From an uncultured Vicinamibacterales bacterium (lineage in GTDB: Bacteria; Acidobacteriota; Vicinamibacteria; Vicinamibacterales; UBA8438), in assembly GCA_958295905.1 (NCBI GenBank), contig OY282382.1, positions 5,638,910 to 5,702,909 of the forward strand: a stretch of 64,000 nucleotides of DNA, written 5' to 3'. The position numbers were made by a program, and so were the translations under genes. The notes beneath the pieces were generated by a model. It ran no database searches. It saw nothing but the letters and a program-made list of their open reading frames with translations, and had not been told where the DNA came from. Shown one piece after another: positions 43,469-50,803 of this stretch; position 1 is the first letter of the stretch; each line of letters opens with the position of its first letter.

Positions 43469-45374
43469 GCGGCTGCTCGCGGCCCGCACCCCGGCCGGCC
43501 ACTGGGAGGGCGAGCTGTCGTCGAGCCCCCTCTCGACCGCCACCGCGGTGACCGCGCTGTCGATCGCCGGCGGGAACGAGGCGCTCGTGCGCGGCGGGCT
43601 CCGGTGGCTGGCCGCCCACCAGAATGCGGACGGCGGCTTCGGGGACGCCGACGGTTGCCCCAGCAACATCAGCACGACGACCCTCGCGTGGGCCACCCTC
43701 GGGCAGCACCACGCGGTGGGGCGGGAACGGGCGGAAGCGTGGCTTTCGCGGCGCGTCGGCCCCCTGACCGCGGAGTCGCTGGCCGCCGCCATCACCCACG
43801 TGTACGGCGACGACCGGACGTTCGCGGTCCCCATCCTGACCCATTGCGCGCTCGCCGGGCGCTTCGGCTGGGAGCACGTGCCGGTGCTGCCGTTCGAGTT
43901 GGCGGCCCTCCCCCGCGCCTGGTTCAAGTGGGTCGGGCTGCCGGTGGTGAGCTACGCGCTGCCCGCGCTGATCGCGATCGGGCAGGCGCAGCACCACCAT
44001 CACCCGACCGCGAACCGGGCCGGCCGCGCGGTGCGCGACGCGGTCCGTGCGCGCACCCTGGGCATCCTCGAGTCGATCCAGCCCGCGTCGGGCGGGTTCC
44101 TCGAGGCGGCGCCCCTGACGAGCTTCGTCACCATGGCCCTCGCCGGCAGCGGCCTCGTCGAGCACCCGGTGGCGCGGCGCGGCGTCGCGTTCCTCACCGA
44201 CTCGGTCCGCGGGGACGGGAGTTGGCCGATCGACACCAATCTCGCCACCTGGCTCACCACCCTCTCGATCAACGCCCTCGGGGGGACGGCATTCACCGCG
44301 GAGGAACGGCGCTACCTGCGGCGCTGGCTGCTCGACCAGCAGTACCGCGTCGTGCATCCCTATACGCAATCGGCCCCCGGCGGCTGGGCCTGGACCGACC
44401 TGCCGGGCGGCGTGCCGGACGGCGACGACACCCCGGGCGCCCTCCTCGCGCTGGCCGAGCTCGGAGGGCACGGCGAGACCGCACGGGGCGCCGAAGCGGA
44501 CGCGGCCGTCGCCGGACGAGAGGCGTCCGCGGGGCACGGCGTGACGAGGGCGCAGGTTGGAAGCGGACAACCGCGGACTGAACGCGGTCGGACTCGGACG
44601 AGCAACGCGGCCCCCACGAGACACGGCGCCGGCCGCACGCAACGGAGCTTCCGCCATGGGCTCCCCGCGGTCGATGACGAGACACGGGCCGCGGCCGCCG
44701 CCGGCGTCGGCTGGCTGATCGACCTGCAGAACGACGACGGCGGCATCCCGACGTTCTGCCGGGGCTGGGGCCGGCTGCCGTTCGACCAGAGCAGTCCCGA
44801 CCTCACCGCCCACGCCCTGCGGGCGTGGCGGGCGTGGCGGGGGCTCGACCCGCGGGTCGACCGGGCGATGGAGCGGGCCGTCGCCTACCTGGCGCGCCAC
44901 CAGCGCCCGGACGGATCGTGGGTTCCGCTGTGGTTCGGCAACCCGTGGACGCCGGACCAGACGAACCCCGTCTACGGCACGGCGCGGGTCCTCGAGTGCC
45001 GGGACCTCCTGCCGAGCGAAGCGCGTCGGCGCGGCGAGCGCTTCCTCCGGACGATGCAGCAGGACGACGGCAGCTTCGGCACCATCGAGGAGACCGCCCT
45101 CGCGGCCGCCGCCACCGGCGACGCCCGCGGCCGGCACTGGCTCCTCACGCGGGCCGCGTTCGAGCCGTCCCCCATCGGGCTCTACTTCGCGAAGCTGTGG
45201 TACTTCGAGAAGCTCTACCCGCTGATCTTCACGGTCGCGGCGCTGGCCGCCGGCGACCAATACACCGTGGCCCCAACGCACCCAAACCCGCCGCCCCATC
45301 GTCCCGTCGAACTTGAAGTGGCCAAGGCCACGCGCGGCTCCATTTTGAGCTTCGCGCTGGCGGCGACTACTTGA
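43404..45374 (+). CDS. Squalene-hopene-cyclase-like class II terpene cyclase
   Basis: This is a 656-residue class II cyclase with the proton-donating DxDD motif, PDGDDTPGALLAL (DGDD near residues 338-341). It has several QW repeats: QNADGGFGD, QNDDGGIPTF, QRPDGSWVPLWFGN and QQDDGSFGT. The core from ERLLAARTPAGHWEGELSSS to EKLYPLIFTVAALA matches squalene-hopene cyclases in length and order. Between the DxDD segment and the next helix (nt about 44480-44660) lies a ~60-residue Arg/Ala-rich insertion with no family counterpart. The start is ambiguous: ATG 43404, or TTG 43461, which overlaps the upstream stop (TTGCGTGA) and sits right before the conserved part. The last ~30 residues are also atypical. 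It should cyclise a linear polyprene made by the adjacent synthase. Confidence 0.88.
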   Translation: MNRTPSTPGTRSSPWATSALRERLLAARTPAGHWEGELSSSPLSTATAVTALSIAGGNEALVRGGLRWLAAHQNADGGFGDADGCPSNISTTTLAWATLGQHHAVGRERAEAWLSRRVGPLTAESLAAAITHVYGDDRTFAVPILTHCALAGRFGWEHVPVLPFELAALPRAWFKWVGLPVVSYALPALIAIGQAQHHHHPTANRAGRAVRDAVRARTLGILESIQPASGGFLEAAPLTSFVTMALAGSGLVEHPVARRGVAFLTDSVRGDGSWPIDTNLATWLTTLSINALGGTAFTAEERRYLRRWLLDQQYRVVHPYTQSAPGGWAWTDLPGGVPDGDDTPGALLALAELGGHGETARGAEADAAVAGREASAGHGVTRAQVGSGQPRTERGRTRTSNAAPTRHGAGRTQRSFRHGLPAVDDETRAAAAAGVGWLIDLQNDDGGIPTFCRGWGRLPFDQSSPDLTAHALRAWRAWRGLDPRVDRAMERAVAYLARHQRPDGSWVPLWFGNPWTPDQTNPVYGTARVLECRDLLPSEARRRGERFLRTMQQDDGSFGTIEETALAAAATGDARGRHWLLTRAAFEPSPIGLYFAKLWYFEKLYPLIFTVAALAAGDQYTVAPTHPNPPPHRPVELEVAKATRGSILSFALAATT

Positions 45375-45468
45375 ACCAGCGGCGATACAGCAACTCGCTC
45401 GACCTCTTCGCTATACAACTCATGAACCACAAGTAGATGCTCATGAACACCAAGGCGGCCATCACCAT
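45367..45468 (-). CDS. Possible 33-residue antisense membrane peptide
   Basis: On the minus strand, GGGGGGA precedes ATG 45468, which opens a frame encoding VMAALVFMSIYLWFMSCIA then KRSSELLYRRWFK and a TAG at 45367. One transmembrane helix with a basic tail is typical of small membrane proteins, and this stretch is notably AT-richer than its surroundings. It occupies the 150-bp gap between the cyclase and cysteine desulfurase genes. It could instead be the tail of a lost larger gene, since the frame stays open to 45531. Evidence is limited. Confidence 0.3.
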   Translation of the reverse strand: MVMAALVFMSIYLWFMSCIAKRSSELLYRRWFK

Positions 45469-45526
45469 CAGTCCCCCCGTGGGAATGCTCACGACCTGCC
45501 AAACAGCCGCTGCACCCCGAGTTCCG

Positions 45527-46672
45527 ATGATCTACCTGGACCACAACGCCACGACGCCCCTCGACCCCCGGGTCCTCGACGCGATGCTGCCGTTCCTCAC
45601 CGATCGCTTCGGCAACGCGGCGAGCCGCCACCACGCCCTCGGCTGCGCCGCCGCCACCGCGGTCGAGACGGCGCGCGGGCAGGTGGCGTCGGTCATCGGG
45701 GCCGACCCGCGGGAGATCGTCTGGACGAGCGGCGCGACCGAGTCGGACAACCTCGCCCTGCAGGGGGTCGCCGGCGCGCCGGCGTACGCGAAGAAACGGC
45801 ACGTCGTGACGGTGGCGACCGAGCACCGCGCCGTCCTCGACACCTGCGAACGCCTCGAGAGTCAGGGAATCGCCGTGACGTATCTGGGGGTCGACGGCGA
45901 CGGGCGGCTGGACCTCGACCGCCTCGCCGCGGCGATCACGGAGCGGACCCTGCTCGTCTCGGTCATGCACGCCAACAACGAGACCGGCGTCCTGCACCCC
46001 ATCGCCCGCATCGGCGCGCTTTGCCGCGGGCGCGGGGTCCTGTTCCACACCGACGCCACCCAGTCCTACGGCAAGGAGCGGATCGACGTGAACGCCATGC
46101 GCATCGATCTACTGAGCGCCAGCGCCCACAAGATCCACGGACCGAAGGGCATCGGGATGCTCTTCGTCCGGCGCCGCGGCCCCCGCGTGCGCTGCGAGCC
46201 GCTGGTGCACGGCGGCGGCCACGAGCGCGGACTCCGCTCGGGCACCCTCAACGTGCCCGGCATCGTGGGCATGGGGACCGCGGCCACCCTGGCCGCCGAG
46301 AACGGCGCCGTGCGCACCCTGCGGGACCGCCTGGAGACCGGCCTGCAATCCCGCGTGGACGGGGTCGCGGTCAACGGCGGCCGGGCCGAGCGCCTCGCGA
46401 ACACGACGAACCTCAGCTTCGCCGGGGTGGACGGGGCGAAGCTGATGAAGCGGATGCCCGGGCTGGCGGTGTCGTCCAGCTCCGCCTGCACCAGCGCCGC
46501 CCTGCAGCCCAGCTACGTGCTCGGCGCGATGGGCTGCGACGACGCCCGCATCCGCGGCAGCGTCCGCTTCTCGCTCGGACGCTTCAACACCGCCGAACAG
46601 ATAGAGACCGCCATCAAGACCGTCGCCGGAGCCGCGGCGGCTTTGCGGGCCGGGTCGACGGCCGTCCCGTAA
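45527..46672 (+). CDS. iscS: Cysteine desulfurase, NifS/IscS type
   Basis: This 381-residue PLP enzyme removes sulfur from L-cysteine as a persulfide for Fe-S clusters and other sulfur cofactors. MIYLDHNATTPLDPRVLDAM is the typical start, hence ATG 45527. The PLP-binding lysine is in SASAHKIHGPKGIG, and the active-site cysteine is in VSSSSACTSAALQPSYVLGAMG. RSGTLNVPGIVGMG is also conserved. It lies 150 bp beyond the terpene operon on the same strand. Given the many Fe-S proteins and the lipoyl carrier upstream (lipoyl synthase consumes cluster sulfur), it may serve that pathway. Its last ~143 bp are duplicated twice after the stop. Confidence 0.92.
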   Translation: MIYLDHNATTPLDPRVLDAMLPFLTDRFGNAASRHHALGCAAATAVETARGQVASVIGADPREIVWTSGATESDNLALQGVAGAPAYAKKRHVVTVATEHRAVLDTCERLESQGIAVTYLGVDGDGRLDLDRLAAAITERTLLVSVMHANNETGVLHPIARIGALCRGRGVLFHTDATQSYGKERIDVNAMRIDLLSASAHKIHGPKGIGMLFVRRRGPRVRCEPLVHGGGHERGLRSGTLNVPGIVGMGTAATLAAENGAVRTLRDRLETGLQSRVDGVAVNGGRAERLANTTNLSFAGVDGAKLMKRMPGLAVSSSSACTSAALQPSYVLGAMGCDDARIRGSVRFSLGRFNTAEQIETAIKTVAGAAAALRAGSTAVP

Positions 46673-46943
46673 TGGACTGCGACGGCGGGCATCCGCGGCG
46701 GCGTCCGTTTTCCCGCTCGGACGCTTCAACACCGCAGAACAGAGACGGCCGCCATCGAGACCGTCGCCGGAGCCGCGGCGGCTTTTGCGGGCCGGGTCGA
46801 CGGCCGTCCCGTAATGGACTGCGACGGCGGGTATCCGCGGCAGCGTCCGTTTCCCGCTCGGCCGCTTCAACACCGCCGAACAGATGGAGACGACCGTCGC
46901 CGGGCGGCGGCGGCTTGGCGGGCTGAGCCGACGGGCTTCCCGT
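46672..46943 (+). repeat. Two decayed tandem copies of the cysteine desulfurase gene tail
   Basis: The 3' part of the gene, from ATGGGCTGCGACGACG at 46529, recurs from 46672 (ATGGACTGCGACGGCG) and from 46814 with periods of 143 and 142 bp. Each copy keeps CATCCGCGGC, CGCTTCAACACCGC and GACGGCCGTCCCGTAA-type ends, with point changes and small indels that shift frame. The 160 bp from there to 47104 have no gene; AGGAACGTAGGAGAAGGAG lies just before the next start. Confidence 0.75.
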
Positions 46944-47104
46944 GATTCCCGTGATACGCTGGCGTGCGTGGCGGTAGCGGGACAGCGCCGGGAACCCGTC
47001 GTAAGGCGGTAGCGCGGGTTGCCGGGCCGCCGCTGCCGGCAACATCGTCCGCTGCCGGGCCGAGACCGCCGGAACGTAGAGGAACGTAGGAGAAGGAGCG
47101 TGGC

Positions 47105-47800
47105 ATGACCGCCAGACGTCTGCTCGGCGTGGTCGGACTCGCAGCCGTGCTTTGCCTTCCGGTCGTCGCAGAGGCGCAGGAGACGACCCGGGGCTACGCC
47201 CCCGCGACACTCCCGCGCACGATCCCGATCTTCCCGCTGCCGGACGTCATGCTGTTCCCCGGCGCCACCCGCCCCCTGCACATCTTCGAGGCGCGTTACC
47301 GCGAGATGGTCGCGGATGCGCTCGAGGGCGATCGTCTGATCGGGATGGTGATGCTCCAGCCCGGCTACGAGGCGGACTACGCGGGGCGCCCCCCGGTTCA
47401 TCCCGTCGGCTGCGTCGGGGTCATCGCCGAGGCCACCGAGCTCCCCGACGGCCGCTACAACATCCTGCTCGGCGGCCTCACCAAGTTCCGGATCGTCCGC
47501 GAGGACGACAGCCGCGCCTACCGGGTCGCCGACGTCGAGCCGATCAGCGACGCCATCAGCCCCGCCGACCGCAACCGGCTGCGCGACGTGCGGAAAGACC
47601 TCGCGGCCCTGATCCCGCTCGGGATCCCCGGGCTGCAGGTACCGGACGGCCTGGACGACGAGGACCTCGTCAACGGCATCTCGCAGCTCATCGACATCGC
47701 CCCCGCCGACCGGCTGGGACTGCTCGAGCAGCCGGGACCGCTGGCGCGGGCGGAAGCCCTCATCGACCTGATCTACATCCGCTCCGCCCTCCGGCAGTGA
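47105..47800 (+). CDS. Exported LON substrate-binding domain protein
   Basis: This 231-residue protein consists of a Lon N-terminal (PUA-like) domain: TIPIFPLPDVMLFPGATRPLHIFEARYREMV, then LIGMVMLQPGYE, VGCVGVIAEATELPDGRYNILLGGLTKFRI. A helical C-terminal region follows. It has neither the AAA+ nor the Ser-Lys protease domain of Lon. Unlike the usual cytoplasmic stand-alone LON proteins, it begins with a clear Sec signal (LLGVVGLAAVLCLPVVAEAQ), so it should be periplasmic. A strong purine-rich ribosome binding site (GGAGAAGGAG) precedes the ATG. The plsC gene follows 16 bp downstream, suggesting co-transcription. The function outside the cytoplasm is unknown. Confidence 0.87.
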   Translation: MTARRLLGVVGLAAVLCLPVVAEAQETTRGYAPATLPRTIPIFPLPDVMLFPGATRPLHIFEARYREMVADALEGDRLIGMVMLQPGYEADYAGRPPVHPVGCVGVIAEATELPDGRYNILLGGLTKFRIVREDDSRAYRVADVEPISDAISPADRNRLRDVRKDLAALIPLGIPGLQVPDGLDDEDLVNGISQLIDIAPADRLGLLEQPGPLARAEALIDLIYIRSALRQ

Positions 47801-47816
47801 CGCCGACCCGACGTCC

Positions 47817-48554
47817 GTGAAGCTGCTGGTCTACCTGTGGGCACCGTTCGCGAACCTGCTCTGGTACGCCCACACGGTGGTCATGGCGAGTCTGTCGTTT
47901 TTCATCTGGCCCTTCGACGGCACCGGCGACCGTCAGTTCTGGTGCGCGCGCTGGTGGTGCCGGCTCGTGGCGTGGTCCATCTTCGCCCGCATCCGGGTGC
48001 ACGGCGTCGAGCGGGTCCGGGGAGACCGAAGCTACGTGTACGTGGCGAACCACGCGAGCCTCATCGACACCCCGGCGCTGTTCGCGTACCTGCCGTACCC
48101 GTTCCGCATCGTGGCGAAGCGCAACCTCTTCTTCGTGCCGTTCATGGGCTGGCATCTGTGGACGGCGGGGCACTTCCCGATCGACCGCCGCGACCCGCGC
48201 AAGACCGCGCGCAGCCTGCGCCGGGTCATCGAGGGGGTGCGGCGCGGCCGCTCGCTGGCCGGGTTCCCCGAGGGCACCCGGACCCCCGACGGCCGTCTCC
48301 AGGACTTCAAGCCGGGGCTGTTCCGGATCGCCCTCAAGGCCGGCGTACCCGTCGTCCCCGTCACCATTCGCGGCACCTTCGCCCTCCTCCCCCGGACCAC
48401 CCTCGCCCCGCGGCCCGGTTCCGTCGACGTGATCGTGGGAGAGCCGATCGCCACCACCGACTACGGCGAGCGGGGGGTGGACCGGTTGATCGACCACACG
48501 CGGGAGGTGATACGGGAGACGCTTGAAGCGGGCTCGCCGGACCGGCGCGGGTGA
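47817..48554 (+). CDS. plsC: 1-acyl-sn-glycerol-3-phosphate acyltransferase
   Basis: This 245-residue membrane-associated acyltransferase should convert lysophosphatidate to phosphatidate in phospholipid synthesis. The HX4D box is NHASLIDTPAL near residue 80. The acyl-acceptor motif is FPEGTRTPDGRLQDFKPG near 152, and VPVVPVTIRG follows. An N-terminal hydrophobic segment (LLWYAHTVVMASLSFFIWPF) anchors it. The length and order match PlsC. The GTG at 47817 is used, 16 bp after the LON-domain gene. Downstream, 48555-48806 is non-coding, with a REP-like half hairpin (GGGAGTCTGCGCCC near 48677). Confidence 0.9.
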   Translation: MKLLVYLWAPFANLLWYAHTVVMASLSFFIWPFDGTGDRQFWCARWWCRLVAWSIFARIRVHGVERVRGDRSYVYVANHASLIDTPALFAYLPYPFRIVAKRNLFFVPFMGWHLWTAGHFPIDRRDPRKTARSLRRVIEGVRRGRSLAGFPEGTRTPDGRLQDFKPGLFRIALKAGVPVVPVTIRGTFALLPRTTLAPRPGSVDVIVGEPIATTDYGERGVDRLIDHTREVIRETLEAGSPDRRG

Positions 48555-48806
48555 GCAGCCTGCGGCGCAACCCCGCGCCCCAACGACAGTGACTCACCAG
48601 ACGCTCGAAGGGGTCGCCCCCGGTGGGGTGAACGACCATGGCGCAACCCCGCGCCGCACCGGGGTCGGGTCGCCGGGAGTCTGCGCCCTGGGAGCGGTGC
48701 GGCGCCTCACTTTCCTGGCGCGCCCCCCCGATTCCCGGTCGAGGCTTGCCAATCCCCCGCACAACGAGTAGCCTGATACGGCTACGGATCACGAAGGAGC
48801 CTTTTC

Positions 48807-49262
48807 ATGCGCACGCTGCTCGCCGTTCTGTCGTTGCTGGTGGTCGGTTTCGGGGTCCACACCGCGGTGCGGACCCAGGAACCGGTCATCGAGGTCTACA
48901 AGTCACCCACCTGAGGGTGCTGCGTGGGATGGGTCTTGCATCTCAAGGAAGCGGGTTTCAACGTACGAACCACCGACATGCCCGACGTGACGCCGCTCAA
49001 GCAGGAAAAGGGGATTCCGCAGCGGCTTTTCTCGTGCCACACGGGCCTCGTCGACGGCTACGTCATCGAGGGCCACGTGCCGGCCGAGGACATCCGCCGG
49101 CTGCTCGACGAGCGCCCCGACGTCGCGGGCATCTCGGTGCCGGGCATGCCCGTCGGCTCGCCGGGCATGGAGGGTCCGAAGTCGTTCTACCGGGAGTATC
49201 CGGTCATCTCCTTCACCGACGACGGCGAGCTGGCGCTCTACAACACCCACACGCCGCAATAG
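48807..49262 (+). CDS. DUF411 family protein with in-frame TGA, candidate selenoprotein
   Basis: From ATG 48807 (AAGGAG seven bases upstream) the frame reads a signal-type N-terminus (LLAVLSLLVVGFGVHTAV) and VIEVYKSPT, then TGA at codon 36 (48912-48914). It continues GCCVGWVLHLKEAGFNVRT through to a TAG at 49262. DUF411 proteins have YKSPTCGCC at this place, so TGA replaces the first motif cysteine, giving U-G-C-C if read as selenocysteine. Homology continues without shift on both sides: QRLFSCHTGLVDGYVIEGHVPAEDI and the C-terminal MEGPKSFY. The full product is 151 residues, normal for the family. DUF411 proteins are periplasmic, probably metal-binding, and often copper-linked. The alternative is a point nonsense mutation (TGC to TGA). 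The following hairpin favours decoding. Confidence 0.8.
48925..48945 (+). promoter_or_regulatory. SECIS-like hairpin downstream of the in-frame TGA
   Basis: In the mRNA, UGGGAUG (48925-48931) pairs with CAUCUCA (48939-48945) as a seven-pair stem including one G-U pair, with the seven-base loop GGUCUUG. The loop begins 17 nt after the UGA. Bacterial SECIS elements place a small hairpin with G in the first loop positions about 16-37 nt after the codon, and E. coli fdhF has GGUCU in its loop. Pairing was worked out by hand. Confidence 0.6.
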
Positions 49263-49283
49263 CAGCGATAGCGGACCGGAGCA

Positions 49284-49437
49284 TGCGCGCCCTTGGGGAA
49301 GCCCTGGTGAAGCACCGTTCCCCGAGGACGCGTCTCCCCGGTACGCAACCGGCTCGTCAGCACGGGACCTGCGCGCCCTTGAGGAAGCCCTGATGAAGCA
49401 CTGTTCCTCGAGGACGCGCCTCCCGGTACGCATCCGG
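49284..49437. repeat. Tandem duplication after the DUF411 gene (86-bp period)
   Basis: TGCGCGCCCTTGGGGAAGCC at 49284 recurs as TGCGCGCCCTTGAGGAAGCC at 49370. The following bases (TGGTGAAGCAC, CGAGGACGCG, CGGTACGCA) are also repeated with few changes. The region 49263-49549 contains no recognisable gene. Confidence 0.6.
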
Positions 49438-49549
49438 GTCCTTCCGGCGGGGACCGCCATCTGCGCGCATCGTTCCCGTCCCCACCGCCGGCGCTCCCGT
49501 TTCACCGCCTCGTCCCGGTTGCCGGCGGCCCTCTCCTGACCAGGGCCGG

Positions 49550-49993
49550 ATGCCTCCGCACGCCTGTCCGCCCCGCGACCGGGCGCCGCAGCAGGCGGCG
49601 GCCGTTCCTTTCCGAGACCGCGCAGGCACGGTCGAGATCTGCCTGATCACAACCATCAGGACCGGCCGATGGACCGTACCCAAGGGGTTCATCGATCCCG
49701 GCGCCACCGCGCCGGAGACCGCGGTCAAGGAAGCCCGCGAGGAGGCGGGCATTCACGGGCGTGTCGTGGGCGGCCCGGTCGGTTACTATGACATCAGCAA
49801 GCAGGGCGGGCGTTACCGGGTCGCCGTCTATCTGATGCGCGTCGATCGGGTGGACGACCGTTGGGAGGAGCAGGCCCTCCGGCAACGGCGCTGGGCTTCC
49901 GTCCGCCGCGCGGAGAAACTGCTCGCCGGCCGGCCCGTCGAGGCCATGTTCCGGCGGGCGCTGACACACATCGACAACGAGGAACCATCATGA
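49550..49993 (+). CDS. Nudix hydrolase, diphosphoinositol-polyphosphate phosphohydrolase-like
   Basis: This is a 147-residue single Nudix domain. The box is GFIDPGATAPETAVKEAREEAGIHG (residues about 45-69), with the catalytic EAREEAG in place. The strand pattern AAAVPFRDRAGTVEICLITT, then RWTVPKGFID, matches the small DIPP/ADP-ribose-type Nudix proteins, which hydrolyse diphosphate bonds in nucleotides or polyphosphates. The substrate is unknown. Its stop overlaps the next ATG as ATGA, coupling it to the NIPSNAP gene. The start is uncertain; conserved sequence begins about residue 15. Confidence 0.87.
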   Translation: MPPHACPPRDRAPQQAAAVPFRDRAGTVEICLITTIRTGRWTVPKGFIDPGATAPETAVKEAREEAGIHGRVVGGPVGYYDISKQGGRYRVAVYLMRVDRVDDRWEEQALRQRRWASVRRAEKLLAGRPVEAMFRRALTHIDNEEPS

Positions 49994-50430
49994 CCATCAA
50001 GACCCGACATCTCGTCGTGTTCGTCACCGCGGTGTTCGTCGCCGGCTTCGCGGCCGGGACCCTGTGGCAGGCGGACACCGCCGTCCACGCCCAGGGCGAA
50101 AGGGCGTTCGAGCTGAGGACCTACACCGCGCCGGAGGGCAAGCTGCCGAACCTGGAGGCCCGGTTCCGCGACCACACGATGCGCATCTTCGAGAAGCACG
50201 GCATGACCAACGTGGGCTACTGGGTGCCGCAGGACGCCCCCGCCTCGGACAACACACTCATCTACATCATCTCGCACGACAGCCGCGAGCAGGCGGCCGA
50301 GAACTGGCAGAGCTTCCGCGACGACCCCGAGTGGGCGGAGGTGTCCCGCGCCTCCCAGGTCGACGGCCGCATCGTGAGCAACGTCGAGGCGGTGTTCATG
50401 GACGCGACCGACTACTCGCCCCTGAAGTAG
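49990..50430 (+). CDS. Exported NIPSNAP family protein
   Basis: This 146-residue protein has an N-terminal signal or anchor (HLVVFVTAVFVAGFAAGTLW). A ferredoxin-like alpha/beta NIPSNAP domain follows: FELRTYTAPEGKLPNLEARF, RDHTMRIFEKHGMTNVGYW, and NTLIYIISHDSREQAAENWQSF with DPEWAEV. NIPSNAP proteins have no established bacterial function; the fold is related to dimeric alpha-beta barrel enzymes. The start at ATG 49990 overlaps the Nudix stop (ATGA). It is a common exported family in Acidobacteriota-like genomes, as judged from general knowledge. Confidence 0.88.
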   Translation: MTIKTRHLVVFVTAVFVAGFAAGTLWQADTAVHAQGERAFELRTYTAPEGKLPNLEARFRDHTMRIFEKHGMTNVGYWVPQDAPASDNTLIYIISHDSREQAAENWQSFRDDPEWAEVSRASQVDGRIVSNVEAVFMDATDYSPLK

Positions 50431-50515
50431 ATCCGCGCCGTGGAACGGCGCCCCGCCCCCCTCCCCGCCACGGGGGCGGAGCGGGACGCCGGCCCGGCCG
50501 CGCCAAGGAGAACGC

Positions 50516-50791
50516 ATGAGCGAAGCGGACGGCTACGTCGTCATCTCGATTGTGCAGGGCCAGTTCGTCGAGGCGCAGATCAAGGCGTTCCTCGAAGCCC
50601 ACGGCATTCCCTGCGAGCTCCGCGGCGAGGCCCTGCGGGTGACGCACGCCATCTCCGTCGACGGCATCGGCGCGGCCGAGGTGCTCGTGCCGGCGGACCG
50701 GGCCGACGAGGCGCGCGACCTCCTGGCGCGGGCCGAGCGCGGCGAGCTCGCCATCGACGACCCGCCGGCGGAGCCGCCCGCCGAGTCCTGA
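50516..50791 (+). CDS. DUF2007 family small protein
   Basis: This 91-residue protein has a single DUF2007 domain: YVVISIVQGQFVEAQIKAFLEAHGIPCELRG, then GIGAAEVLVPADRADEARDLLA. The family is described as a putative prokaryotic signal-transducing or PII-like fold protein, usually encoded beside membrane or transport proteins. AAGGAG precedes the ATG by six bases. The C-terminal tail (DDPPAEPPAES) is disordered. The FetB-like permease gene starts 12 bp after its stop, suggesting co-transcription and a possible regulatory link. The binding partner is not known. Confidence 0.87.
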   Translation: MSEADGYVVISIVQGQFVEAQIKAFLEAHGIPCELRGEALRVTHAISVDGIGAAEVLVPADRADEARDLLARAERGELAIDDPPAEPPAES

Positions 50792-50803
50792 CCGGCCGCG
50801 ACG

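Noticed and set aside
46672-46943. Small separate gene downstream of the cysteine desulfurase gene
   Set aside because: The frames are shifted copies of the desulfurase tail with indels; no start signal or independent protein.
48924-49262. Short DUF411 gene starting at the GTG after the TGA
   Set aside because: It would begin in the middle of the conserved motif, without a ribosome binding site or the signal peptide; the upstream in-frame part is clearly the same gene.
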